Notes: generated by a model not told the origin, from the letters alone. Counted from the stretch's first letter, positions 15,078-23,640 are shown. The stretch is DNA of 36,024 bases from Gemmatimonadales bacterium UBA2960 (GCA_002348465.1 DEBI01000109.1:1-36024); one strand, 5' to 3'. Numbers and translations: made by a program.

Positions 15078-17279
15078 TTACTGGTAGCCCCTAATCCTAG
15101 AGGAACGGAAACGTCGACTCGAACGATCACATAAATCAGTCGGTTCCGTGCCCGGGATGAAATACTCGGTGTATTGATCCTCTTCCGGGCACCAGCGTGA
15201 CGCCAACAGTCCGGTTTTGCGATCGACCACGACCGCATTGAGGCCGTCAGGTATCTCCCAGAGATTTGGGCGAGCTAGGAGCGGGCGCGACCCCATCCTA
15301 CCGGAGTCCTCATCTATCGATATACCCTGGTATACCTGGCTCATGAAGGAACCCCAAACTGGAGCTGCTAGTCCTCCTCCTGTTGCCTGACGGCGACCAG
15401 GACCTAAGCGGAAGATTGGCTGTGGCGTATCCATTCCGAACCAGACTGTGGCGAGTAGGTTTCCAGTGAACCCTGTGAACCAGACATCTGTCCCGTCGTT
15501 GGTAGTTCCAGTTTTCCCTGCGGCTGGGATGTTATGGGGGAGTCCTCCACGGACGCGCACGGCTGTGTAGGCTGTTCCGCGTCGCACGACATCTTCCAGC
15601 ATATCCACGACGATACGTGTAGGTAACGGCTCAAGAACGGTCGTCTTTTCGGGCTGGGGTTCCCATATGACGGTTCCGTCGTCGTCTTCAACTCTAAGGA
15701 TGGGGAACGGACGGACCTTGGTTCCCATGTTAGGAAAAGATGAGTATGCCTCAGCTATTTGCAGAGGGATTACCTCAGAAGCACCTATGGTCGTTGAAGG
15801 AAATCTTTCAATCTCTGTCATGATCCCCATCCGACGGGCAGTCTGGGCAACGGTTTCTATGCCGACCTCCTCCCAGCCCAGTCGGATTGCGATCATGTTG
15901 GTTGATGTATAGAGCCCCTCGCGAAGGGTCATTGGTCCCTTGAATTCGTCAACGAAGTTTGATGGACGCCAATCCGACCCATCAAGTTGCGGATATACGA
16001 CGGGAATATCCTCCACGATATAGGAGGCAGGTATTCCAGTGTTGAGCGCTGCAGTGTAAACGAATGGTTTAAACGAGGATCCTGCCTGACGTCTTGCTTG
16101 CCGTGCCCGATCGAATTTTGAGTGTTGGAAATCGCGTCCTCCGATCAGGGCCTTCACGTGACCGGTTTCCGGATCTAATGAGATGAATGCGCCCTGCAGA
16201 TAGGGGGTTGAACTACCGTAAGAGGTGTCTGCCGGTTCGTAACGTGGGTGAAGGAAGTTGACCGAGTCTGCCTCTATCTCTGCCCAACCAGCTTCCATAG
16301 CAGCTCGCGCCGCTTCCTGCATCTGGATATCAAGAGTTGTGTACACTCTGAATCCACCACGATAGATCTCTTCACCGAAGCGATCAGCTAAGATTTGCCG
16401 AACCCACTCCTCGAAGTATGGAGCGAACTGAGTAGAGGCGCGGTCTGGCTCGACTTCGGGTAGAGGAAAGGATTTCCAAAGCTCGGTCTCGGATTGGGTT
16501 AGGTAGCGTTGCTGCGCCATTAGGTCTAGAACGGTGTTTCTGCGCGCGAGTGCGCGCTCTGGGTTTGTGAAGGGGTTGTACCACGTTGGGCGGTTGAGAA
16601 TAGCTGTAAGAAGCGCGGCTTCGGCCACATTTACTTCTGCCACGTCTTTTCCGAAGTACCGAAGTGATGCAGCCTGGAACCCGTAGACGCCACCCATGTA
16701 GATCTCGTTCAAATACGCTTCGAGGATCTGTTCCTTTGTGTAAGATCTTTCTAGGTCAAGAGCGACCTGAAGCTCTTTGATTTTCCGGGTATAGCGCTGC
16801 TCAAATCCTATCTCAGCAAATAGATTGCGAGCGAGCTGCTGGGTGATCGTGCTCCCGCCCCCCGCATAGTTGAAGGTGATTACACCGATCGCTGCTCGTG
16901 TGAACCCTATTGGGTCAAACCCACGGTGTCGATAGAAGCGTTTGTCCTCCATCGCTACAACCGACTGGTGAACATGAGCTGGTAAATCCGAGATCCGGAT
17001 TGGGGTACGAGTCTCAAAGCCGAATTCCGCTATTTGTTCACCGTTGGCTGCTAAGATTTTGCTTTTTTGTTCATGCTCAAACGTTGAAATACGAGCAATG
17101 GAAGGACAGGCGTCTCCGGCGCATAGGTTCTGCCAGGTACCCCAGAATCCACCAACGCCGAGTGCCCCCAAGAATCCTATAGCAAGGAGGTATACTCTTG
17201 GATGCCAGAATCTCGCGAATCGACTACGGAGCCCCTGACTACCTGTCCTTTCGTCTCTTGCCGTCGCTCGTGCCATCAT
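15078..17279 (-). CDS. Class A penicillin-binding protein (PBP1A family)
   Basis: This is a bifunctional peptidoglycan synthase of 733 residues. One membrane anchor (about 30-50) precedes the GT51 glycosyltransferase domain, with catalytic Glu111 in EDKRFYRHRG, then GGSTITQQLARNLF and the KEQILEAYLNEIYMG block. The transpeptidase domain shows SxxK in GSSFKPFVYT, SxN in STNMIA and KTG in AAGKTGTTNDGTD. All catalytic residues are present. The C-terminal tail after the domain is Arg/Ser-rich. It heads the PBP1A-V4R-ruvX-mltG-thiE cluster. The intergenic region upstream contains two palindromes. Confidence 0.96.
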   Translation of the reverse strand: MMARATARDERTGSQGLRSRFARFWHPRVYLLAIGFLGALGVGGFWGTWQNLCAGDACPSIARISTFEHEQKSKILAANGEQIAEFGFETRTPIRISDLPAHVHQSVVAMEDKRFYRHRGFDPIGFTRAAIGVITFNYAGGGSTITQQLARNLFAEIGFEQRYTRKIKELQVALDLERSYTKEQILEAYLNEIYMGGVYGFQAASLRYFGKDVAEVNVAEAALLTAILNRPTWYNPFTNPERALARRNTVLDLMAQQRYLTQSETELWKSFPLPEVEPDRASTQFAPYFEEWVRQILADRFGEEIYRGGFRVYTTLDIQMQEAARAAMEAGWAEIEADSVNFLHPRYEPADTSYGSSTPYLQGAFISLDPETGHVKALIGGRDFQHSKFDRARQARRQAGSSFKPFVYTAALNTGIPASYIVEDIPVVYPQLDGSDWRPSNFVDEFKGPMTLREGLYTSTNMIAIRLGWEEVGIETVAQTARRMGIMTEIERFPSTTIGASEVIPLQIAEAYSSFPNMGTKVRPFPILRVEDDDGTVIWEPQPEKTTVLEPLPTRIVVDMLEDVVRRGTAYTAVRVRGGLPHNIPAAGKTGTTNDGTDVWFTGFTGNLLATVWFGMDTPQPIFRLGPGRRQATGGGLAAPVWGSFMSQVYQGISIDEDSGRMGSRPLLARPNLWEIPDGLNAVVVDRKTGLLASRWCPEEDQYTEYFIPGTEPTDLCDRSSRRFRSSRIRGYQ

Positions 17280-17394
17280 ATCGGTTGCCTTATAACCATC
17301 ATAGAGAATCTACACTGGCTCGTTGCAAGTCGGGTGCCAACCGTATTCACAGTGTCGAAGCTACCAATTTAGCCACCCCTGACTCAAGCATCTT

Positions 17395-17420
17395 CTTTAG
17401 GCATCCTAAAGGGGTTAACC
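17395..17420. promoter_or_regulatory. Two adjacent palindromes between PBP1A and the lipoprotein gene
   Basis: CTTTAGG at 17395-17401 and CCTAAAG at 17405-17411 form a perfect 7-base inverted repeat around CAT. The perfect palindrome GGTTAACC follows at 17413-17420. The pair lies about 120 bases upstream of the PBP1A start and about 60 upstream of the lipoprotein start. A regulator site serving both divergent genes is possible but unproven. Confidence 0.35.
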
Positions 17421-17478
17421 GTTAGTTGAGCGGAGACACAAGTGCCGCGATTCATCTATACCTCCTGTCCTGTCCCGA

Positions 17479-18711
17479 ATGAGACCACCTAGATCACCCA
17501 ACATTTCTGTCATAACGCTGGCACTGGCTGTGTCTGGTTGCGGTGGCCAGACGTCGCAGTCATCGCTGGTCGTGTCGTCGGATCCTGAGCTGGCGGTGAT
17601 TGGAGCAGAGTTACTGCCAAGGCTCGCAGAGCGAGCTGGCATGGATCTGTCGCATCCAGTGCGGATCGAGGCGCGAAGTCGAGCCCAACTAGTGAGTTAT
17701 TTACGCCTGAAGCTTGATGAGGATTTACCAGAGGATGAGGCACGGGCACGAAGGGATACGTATGCGTTACTTGGTCTCGTAGAACCGGATCTAGGCCTTA
17801 GGAATCTCCTGCTAGGCTTGTATACTGAGCAGGTTGCTGGTTTCTATGACCCTGATTCGACGGCACTTTTTGTTCTGGACGATCAACCAGAAGCGGCGTT
17901 AGAAGGGTTGCTACTTCATGAACTAGTTCATGCTGTTCAGGACCAAAATGTCCGTTTAGATGAATTAGTTGATCCAGATCGCGGGAATGACGCGGTGACA
18001 GCGGCGCAGGCGGCGATCGAAGGACATGCTACACTGGTAATGTTCGAATACCTGACCGAGCAGGCAGTTGGGTCTCCGATCGATCTGTCCCAGATCCCTG
18101 ATTTTGAGTCTCAGGTCCGTCCCGCTCTAGCGGGAGTTAGTCAGCAATTTCCAGCTTTAGCGGATGCTCCTCGTATAATTCGAGAATCCCTTCTCTTTCC
18201 GTATGTCGAGGGCGCCATCTTTGTTCAGCGACTATGGGCCGATGGAGAGCGACATAGTCCGTTCGGGCCGTTGATGCCCGGTTCGACCGAGCAGGTGGTT
18301 TATGCTAATGCCGATCGATCAATTGATCTGTCAATCCTTGTCGACAAGGGGAAGGTGATTTTACAAGATGGACTAGGAGCGTTCGAGCTACAGATCTTCT
18401 TGGAAGAAGTGCTGGAGGTTCCGGGCGGCATAGCCGGTGAGGGAGCGGCGGGCAATCTAGCTGCGATGTGGGATGGTGATCACTACGTCTTGGTCGAGTC
18501 AAGCGATGGTGATCGGCATTTAGTTTGGGTGGTCTTGTGGTCTGATGAAGACGGACATCATCAGTTCACGGAGCGAATATGGTCACATGCAGATAATCTG
18601 GGTGGTACGGTTTCAGTCGAGAGAATCGTTGTGGAAGATCGCTCGGCGACCCTGCTGCAGATCGGGGGCTCGGTAGACGCGATCGTTGAGCGGGCCCCCT
18701 CCAAATCATGA
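17479..18711 (+). CDS. Lipoprotein with HEXXH zinc-metalloprotease motif
   Basis: This is a 410-residue exported protein. A short signal peptide ends in the lipobox VSGC with Cys21. The zinc-site motif HELVH is at residues 147-151, and a second acidic motif, EGHATLVMFE, lies about 30 residues later at 181-190, so Glu181 is a good candidate third ligand as in gluzincins. The rest is rich in acidic residues and I do not recognise a named family. No Shine-Dalgarno site is visible before the ATG at 17479. Its stop overlaps the aroB start (ATGA), so the two are probably translated together. Substrate and role are unknown. A membrane-anchored periplasmic peptidase is the likeliest reading. Confidence 0.8.
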   Translation: MRPPRSPNISVITLALAVSGCGGQTSQSSLVVSSDPELAVIGAELLPRLAERAGMDLSHPVRIEARSRAQLVSYLRLKLDEDLPEDEARARRDTYALLGLVEPDLGLRNLLLGLYTEQVAGFYDPDSTALFVLDDQPEAALEGLLLHELVHAVQDQNVRLDELVDPDRGNDAVTAAQAAIEGHATLVMFEYLTEQAVGSPIDLSQIPDFESQVRPALAGVSQQFPALADAPRIIRESLLFPYVEGAIFVQRLWADGERHSPFGPLMPGSTEQVVYANADRSIDLSILVDKGKVILQDGLGAFELQIFLEEVLEVPGGIAGEGAAGNLAAMWDGDHYVLVESSDGDRHLVWVVLWSDEDGHHQFTERIWSHADNLGGTVSVERIVVEDRSATLLQIGGSVDAIVERAPSKS

Positions 18712-19832
18712 TAAAGGGCGTGCATGAGGCAGCTTACGCCACTATAGAGGTCGCTGCGGCTTCAGGTGGGTATCAGGTGTTCGTTGGCCCTTCTCTTCTA
18801 GCTTCTGTGCCGGCGGTGGTGGCGACCTATGCACCTGCTCGGCGGCTTGCGGTTATCTCGGATGACAGGGTCGGGCCGATCCATGGTGAAACTGTAGCGG
18901 AGGCACTTAGGGACGCGGGTCATGATATAACTTTTCTTACGTTTCCAGAGGGAGAAGCATCCAAGACCAGGAAGTTTTGGTCCATCCTCACGGACCAGAT
19001 GCTTGAAGCCGGGTTGCAACGCGACTGTGCGGTGGTGGCTGTAGGGGGAGGTGTCACCACAGACTTAGCTGGATTCGTTGCCGCTACGTTTCTCAGGGGC
19101 GTTCCCGTCATCCAGGTGCCCACGACCACCCTTTCAATGGTTGATGCCTCGGTCGGGGGTAAGACCGGCGTGAATGTTCGCAATGGAAAGAATCTGGTTG
19201 GTGCCTTCCATGCACCGAGTGCTGTTGTCGCGGATACAGAGGTGCTTGGCACACTGGATCCCCGGTTCTTGGCCGAAGGGCTTGTGGAGGCTGTAAAGCA
19301 CGGAGTGATATTGGACGAAGAACACTTCCTAGGGATAGCGAATAGGATACAAGAACTGATCTTGGCTGATCCGAAGGAGAGCGCCAGGTGTGTAACAGCA
19401 TCTGTGCGACTCAAGTCACAAGTGGTGGCGCGCGACGAGTTCGAGCGAGGTTTGAGGCAGGTCCTGAACTTTGGACACACCGTAGGGCATGCGTTAGAAG
19501 CAGCAACGGATTATCGACTAGGCCATGGCAGGGCGGTAGCCTTCGGTATGATTGCGGAAGCGCGCATAGGCGAGCGGCTTGGCCTAACCGAACCCAAAAC
19601 CTCTGAGAGCCTGACAGACGTGCTCGCCGAACTTGTCGATAGAACGGCGCTTGAGGTTGAGACTTCGACTGTGCTTGGTTTTCTAAGCGCCGATAAGAAG
19701 GCTAGAGATGGTCGAACGCGTTATGTGCTTCTTCGTAGGATCGGTCAGGCTCTTGATCAAGGAGGATGGGCAAGAGAAGTCGACGAAGACGTCGTGCGAA
19801 CGGCAGTGGACGAGGTGATTTCTGGGTGGTGA
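18708..19832 (+). CDS. aroB: 3-dehydroquinate synthase
   Basis: This 374-residue NAD- and metal-dependent enzyme carries out the second step of the shikimate pathway. The nucleotide and active-site region reads GGGVTTDLAGFVAATFLRG, followed by VPTTTLSMVDASVGGKTGVN. The metal-binding histidines lie in NFGHTVGHALE, and VKHGVI is also present. The ATG at 18708 overlaps the stop of the lipoprotein gene. A GTG at 18720 is an alternative. No other aro genes are adjacent. Confidence 0.96.
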   Translation: MIKGVHEAAYATIEVAAASGGYQVFVGPSLLASVPAVVATYAPARRLAVISDDRVGPIHGETVAEALRDAGHDITFLTFPEGEASKTRKFWSILTDQMLEAGLQRDCAVVAVGGGVTTDLAGFVAATFLRGVPVIQVPTTTLSMVDASVGGKTGVNVRNGKNLVGAFHAPSAVVADTEVLGTLDPRFLAEGLVEAVKHGVILDEEHFLGIANRIQELILADPKESARCVTASVRLKSQVVARDEFERGLRQVLNFGHTVGHALEAATDYRLGHGRAVAFGMIAEARIGERLGLTEPKTSESLTDVLAELVDRTALEVETSTVLGFLSADKKARDGRTRYVLLRRIGQALDQGGWAREVDEDVVRTAVDEVISGW

Positions 19833-19917
19833 GACTTTTAAGGGTTTATGGATTCTTCCAGTACCTTTTACCCTCGAGGATCTAGGTCTAATAAATAAAA
19901 AGGAGAGGTTTCGTTAT

Positions 19918-19946
19918 TTGGTGAGGTGAACCAAGAACGTTATTAT
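19918..19946 (+). promoter_or_regulatory. Candidate promoter for the structured leader and the NYN gene
   Basis: TTGGTG at 19918-19923 and TATTAT at 19941-19946 are separated by 17 bases. The -10 box matches consensus at five of six positions and the -35 box at its TTG. Initiation would be near 19953, just before the first hairpin of the structured region. It sits in an AT-rich stretch after aroB. Confidence 0.42.
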
Positions 19947-19952
19947 TCTCTC

Positions 19953-20291
19953 AAGCTTTAACGTGTGCCGTAAACAGAGCAGAGATTCCCATTGGGTCTC
20001 ATCCGGCGGTGCAGCTTGTTACGAAGGTCCGGGTTTAGACCCGCACCCAGTTGAAGTCGCTTGTTTCTATGGTGTCCCCTTCGGAGGGTCCATTTGTTAG
20101 GGAGCAAGTTTTACGCAGGGGGTGAACTCTCCCGAACAGCGATGGCTGAGGGACAGTTCTCACTCTAAGGGGTTCGCGGCGTCCGAGGTGGACGTGCCTC
20201 TAGGACTTCCTTTGACCTCGGTCGTGCTTTAACGACGCGACTAGGTGGGGAGGTCTCGCGAGATGACTATACAGTTTGCGAGACATATACC
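19953..20291 (+). promoter_or_regulatory. Long, highly structured candidate leader RNA upstream of the NYN-LOTUS gene
   Basis: This is most of the 459-base gap after aroB and has no convincing coding frame. By eye it forms a chain of hairpins: 19982-20000 (GAGA/TCTC plus CCC/GGG); 20030-20043 (CGGGT/ACCCG, loop TTAG); 20060-20108 (outer 8 pairs, two of them G-U, plus inner ATGG/CCAT and CCC/GGG); 20122-20163 (15 pairs in three blocks around a GATG loop); 20180-20194 (CGTCC/GGACG); 20221-20236 (GTCGT/ACGAC), enclosed by GACCTC 20214-20219 and GAGGTC 20250-20255; and 20253-20284 (GTCTCGC/GCGAGAC). I do not see the signatures of tmRNA, RNase P, SRP or 6S RNA, and there is no terminator T-run before the gene. 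A cis-acting leader or an independent small RNA are both possible. The 120 bases before it are AT-rich and contain the candidate promoter. Confidence 0.5.
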
Positions 20292-22058
20292 ATGAGTATT
20301 CAGTACACTAAGACTCCACATATGGGTGGGGTGGGCATGGCGGGTCCTGAGTCACCGCATGCAGCGCTCCTCATTGACTTTGACAATGTCACGATGGGTA
20401 TGCGTTCCGATCTTTCAAAGGAACTCAAGACGCTCCTCGACTCAGATGTCATCAAGGGTAAGGTCAGCGTTCAAAGGGCCTACGCGGATTGGCGAAGGTA
20501 CCCGCAGTACATTGTCCCTCTGTCGGAGGCGTCCGTCGATCTGATTTTTGCACCAGCATATGGAAGCAACAAGAAGAATGCGACTGACCTCAGAATGGCG
20601 ATCGATGCGCTCGAATTGGTTTTCATTCGCCCAGAGATCGGTACGTACATACTCCTCACCGGGGATTCCGATTTTTCTAGTCTTGTGCTTAAGCTCAAGG
20701 AGTATGGAAAGTATGTGATTGGTGTTGGACTTCAGGAGTCCAGTTCAGACATCCTCGTGCAGAATTGCGACGAATACTATTCGTACACGAGTCTTACAGG
20801 TCTAACGAAGACGACCGAACTCGATCAGGCCGCGCGTGACCCTTGGCTCTTGGTTCGAGATGCAGTCACGAAGATGGTTAGCCGTGGCGACGTAATGCGC
20901 TCCGACCGCCTAAAGCAAGTGATGCAGGAACTCGACCCATCTTTCGACGAAGGCTCGATTGGGTTCTCGAAGTTCAGCAAGTTCTTGGCAGAGGCGGCGT
21001 CTCGTGGGTTAGTTGGCCTCAAGAAGATGGAGAACGGGCAATACGAGATAACAGCCACAAAGGCTCGCAGCAGTCGCCGTCAAAGCGGACGACCTCGCTC
21101 GCGCCGCGGGGCAAGAGGGTCCAGTCAAGACTTGAGTTCTAGCAGCGCTGAGGTTGCGACAGGTGCCGGCGACGAGGAGAAGGAGGGTCTTGCTCAGGCA
21201 TATGAAGCATTGCGGGGTGTTTTGTCCGACCTCCATGAAGCTGGAAGGGATCCAGTACGGGACTCAGATCTCAAGCGAAAAATGCTGGCGGCCGACTCTG
21301 GTTTCGACGAAACCGAACTCGGCTTTGCCAAGTTCAGTCGCTTCTTGGGTCAAGCAGAGAAAGATGGCGTCGTGAGCATTCGTCGCACGGAAAGGGGCAA
21401 CCTTGATGTCTCAATGATCAAGGCTCCGAAGCCTTTGGAGGGAGGTGAGGTTATCAGGGAGGATGGCACTGGCGCTCCCAGAAATGACGCTAAGGGTGAA
21501 GTTGTCGATGATCTTTCAGAGCCTCAGAAGCCTCAGAAGCGTGGTTGGTTTGGACTTCGATTTGGATCCCGGCGCGGGTCCAAGAGTGATAGCGATGAAG
21601 CGCCCAAACTTTTCGAAGGTCAAGGGGTGAAGGCGACGGTGGGCTCCGAGCACATTTCATCGGATCCTAGGACCGAGCCGCCGGCGTCACAAGAGACTCT
21701 GAAGGTTGAAAGGCCTGTATCTAGAGGATATAAGACGGAAGAAGTGCCGAGGGAGGTTTCTGCTGATTCCGATATGGCTGACACCGACGACGTTAAGGTA
21801 TCCGACTTGGCTTTACCTTCAGAACCGGGTGCTATCGCACGATATCTCACACATCGGTACAAGGGTGTTGGCGAGAAAACCGCCGATACGCTCGTTAAGG
21901 CGCTAGGGTCTGAGCTTTTTCGAACGATGCACGAGAATCCTGATTATATAGCTGGGATCATTCCTAAGAACCGAGCGGAACAGGTCCTAGAGGCATGGAG
22001 AGCCGATTACGAACGGCGGGCACGTGGGCACAGGGGTTGGTCGAGGGCGAAGAAGTAG
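20292..22058 (+). CDS. NYN (PIN-like) ribonuclease-domain protein with two LOTUS domains and a C-terminal HhH
   Basis: This 588-residue protein has an N-terminal NYN/LabA-type domain at about residues 24-165. Its acidic residues are in place: Asp29 and Asp31 (LLIDFDN), Asp99 (NATDLRMAID), and Asp125 and Asp127 (LTGDSDF). Two OST-HTH/LOTUS domains follow at about 184-254 and 299-376, sharing FDE..(I/L)GF(S/A)KFS(K/R)FL, joined by an Arg/Ser-rich linker (256-290). A low-complexity charged stretch (about 380-500) leads to a helix-hairpin-helix at about 520-571 (YKGVGEKTADTLVKALG), like that of RecD2-type proteins. NYN domains are metal-dependent nucleases and LOTUS domains bind RNA, so RNA cleavage or decay is likely. 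The first ATG has a poor ribosome site; the ATG at 20337 after a G-rich stretch is an alternative. Confidence 0.85.
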   Translation: MSIQYTKTPHMGGVGMAGPESPHAALLIDFDNVTMGMRSDLSKELKTLLDSDVIKGKVSVQRAYADWRRYPQYIVPLSEASVDLIFAPAYGSNKKNATDLRMAIDALELVFIRPEIGTYILLTGDSDFSSLVLKLKEYGKYVIGVGLQESSSDILVQNCDEYYSYTSLTGLTKTTELDQAARDPWLLVRDAVTKMVSRGDVMRSDRLKQVMQELDPSFDEGSIGFSKFSKFLAEAASRGLVGLKKMENGQYEITATKARSSRRQSGRPRSRRGARGSSQDLSSSSAEVATGAGDEEKEGLAQAYEALRGVLSDLHEAGRDPVRDSDLKRKMLAADSGFDETELGFAKFSRFLGQAEKDGVVSIRRTERGNLDVSMIKAPKPLEGGEVIREDGTGAPRNDAKGEVVDDLSEPQKPQKRGWFGLRFGSRRGSKSDSDEAPKLFEGQGVKATVGSEHISSDPRTEPPASQETLKVERPVSRGYKTEEVPREVSADSDMADTDDVKVSDLALPSEPGAIARYLTHRYKGVGEKTADTLVKALGSELFRTMHENPDYIAGIIPKNRAEQVLEAWRADYERRARGHRGWSRAKK

Positions 22059-22187
22059 GGAGAGCTGACACAGCGAGAAGTTTTGACTAGGAGTGTCCGA
22101 GGCGGATTGGCCTTTGCAGTCTTATGTTGAATAAGCTGCAGGCTGCGTAGAGTAGCGTAAATGACCCTCTGATTCCGAGTTGCATAT

Positions 22188-23600
22188 ATGAGTGATCCGA
22201 CCTGGATTTCTGTTCTTCCACCCATTCTCGCGATTGCGTTAGCGATATGGACTCGACAAGTCTATCTCTCACTCGCAGGCGGGTTGTGGTTCGCTTGGAC
22301 GATCATGGAGGGATGGGATCCACTGGGTGGCCTCGGACAGTCGATAGAGGGAATGGTATCGGTGTTTGGTCAAGCCGGAGATGCTCGGGTAATAATGTTT
22401 ACTCTGGCGATAGGTGCCTTGATCGCAACGGTGGAGGCTTCTGGTGGAGTAAGAGGTTTTGTAAATCTGCTTGAGCAGAACCGGTGGGTTGATTCTGCCA
22501 AGAAAGCTCAATTGCTCGCTTGGGCCACCGGCATAGTCATATTTATCGAGTCGAACATTACAGTGCTCGTGGCGGGATCTGTCTCTCGCCCGCTATTTGA
22601 TCGGTACAAGTGTTCCCGAGAGAAGCTTGCCTACATCATCGACTCAACTTCGGCACCGATCTGTATTCTGATTCCGATGAACGCTTGGGGTGCGTACAAC
22701 CTAGGAATTCTTGAAGGGCTTGGAGTTGAAGATGCGTTAGGTGTTTTCCTGCAGTCGATACTTTACAATTTCTATGCAGTTGCAGCTGTGATTTTGGTGT
22801 TGGTTGTCATCGTAATGGGTTTAGATGTTGGGCCAATGAAGAAAGCCGAGGAGCGAACTCGGGGTGGACAGCTTCTGTGGCCTGATGCGACTCCGATGAT
22901 AGACGAGGAGGTTCTTTCTCCGACACCTCTAGATGGAGTGGAGCCGAGGGCGCGGAATATGTTCTTCCCAATCGCCGGTATGGTATTTTTCATGCCCTTG
23001 TCACTCTGGGTAACGGGAGACGGAGACCTAAGCGCCGGCTCTGGGTCCACGAGTGTTTTGTGGTCCGTAATGTTTGGTCTGGCTGTAGCGTGGATTATGC
23101 TGCGAACTCAGGGGATTTTTACTGTAGAACAGCTGACGAAGATAAATCTCCGGGGTGCGGGAGCACTGGTGCCCCTTGCAATGATTCTCCTGTTGGCACT
23201 AGCACTCGGTGATGTGGTCGACGCTTTGGGTACAGGTGTATACGTTGCTCAGGTGACCGCTGGTACGATGCCGAATTTTGTATATTTGCCGCTAGTCTTT
23301 TTGGTTTCGGGCGGCATTGCCTTCTCGACTGGCACGAGCTGGGGAACTTTCGCGATCATGCTGCCGATTGCTGTGCCCGCCGCCGCGACTCTGAGTCTCC
23401 CACTTGCCCCCTTTGTTGCCGCATCGCTTGCCGGGGGCGTCTTTGGTGACCATTGCTCACCGATTTCAGACACTACGATTATCTCTTCGATGGCAGCTGC
23501 GACCGACCACATTGACCATGTCCGGACCCAGCTACCATATGCACTTTTGAGTGGTGCGATCGCGATGATTTGCTTTGGTGTCTTGGGAGCGACTCTTTAG
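22188..23600 (+). CDS. NhaC-family Na+/H+ antiporter
   Basis: This 470-residue polytopic membrane protein has roughly a dozen hydrophobic helices. The helix-breaking region IDSTSAPICILIPMNAWGAY and the C-terminal FGDHCSPISDTTIISSMAAA motif are typical of the NhaC/ion-transporter superfamily. It probably exchanges sodium for protons, although amino-acid exchangers of the same family cannot be excluded. It lies 129 bases after the NYN gene and 111 bases before etfB. Sodium extrusion would fit a marine lifestyle, but this is inference. Confidence 0.87.
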   Translation: MSDPTWISVLPPILAIALAIWTRQVYLSLAGGLWFAWTIMEGWDPLGGLGQSIEGMVSVFGQAGDARVIMFTLAIGALIATVEASGGVRGFVNLLEQNRWVDSAKKAQLLAWATGIVIFIESNITVLVAGSVSRPLFDRYKCSREKLAYIIDSTSAPICILIPMNAWGAYNLGILEGLGVEDALGVFLQSILYNFYAVAAVILVLVVIVMGLDVGPMKKAEERTRGGQLLWPDATPMIDEEVLSPTPLDGVEPRARNMFFPIAGMVFFMPLSLWVTGDGDLSAGSGSTSVLWSVMFGLAVAWIMLRTQGIFTVEQLTKINLRGAGALVPLAMILLLALALGDVVDALGTGVYVAQVTAGTMPNFVYLPLVFLVSGGIAFSTGTSWGTFAIMLPIAVPAAATLSLPLAPFVAASLAGGVFGDHCSPISDTTIISSMAAATDHIDHVRTQLPYALLSGAIAMICFGVLGATL

Positions 23601-23625
23601 AGCCTTTGAGGGGTAGACATACCTG

Positions 23626-23640
23626 ATCAAGTAACTTGAT
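23626..23640. promoter_or_regulatory. 15-bp palindrome (7-1-7) directly upstream of the etfBA promoter
   Basis: ATCAAGTAACTTGAT at 23626-23640 has perfect 7-base arms around one central base. It is nested with a second inverted repeat, CCTGAT at 23622-23627 and ATCAGG at 23645-23650. It abuts the candidate -35 box at 23641, which is a typical position for a dimeric repressor or activator. No regulator gene is next to it. Confidence 0.48.

Noticed and set aside
19953..20291. Match of the structured region to tmRNA, RNase P RNA, SRP RNA or 6S RNA
   Set aside because: No GGTTCGA-type T-arm or tag frame for tmRNA, no paired P4 motifs of RNase P, no SRP GGAAG-type loop pattern, and a multi-hairpin layout unlike the single long rod of 6S RNA.
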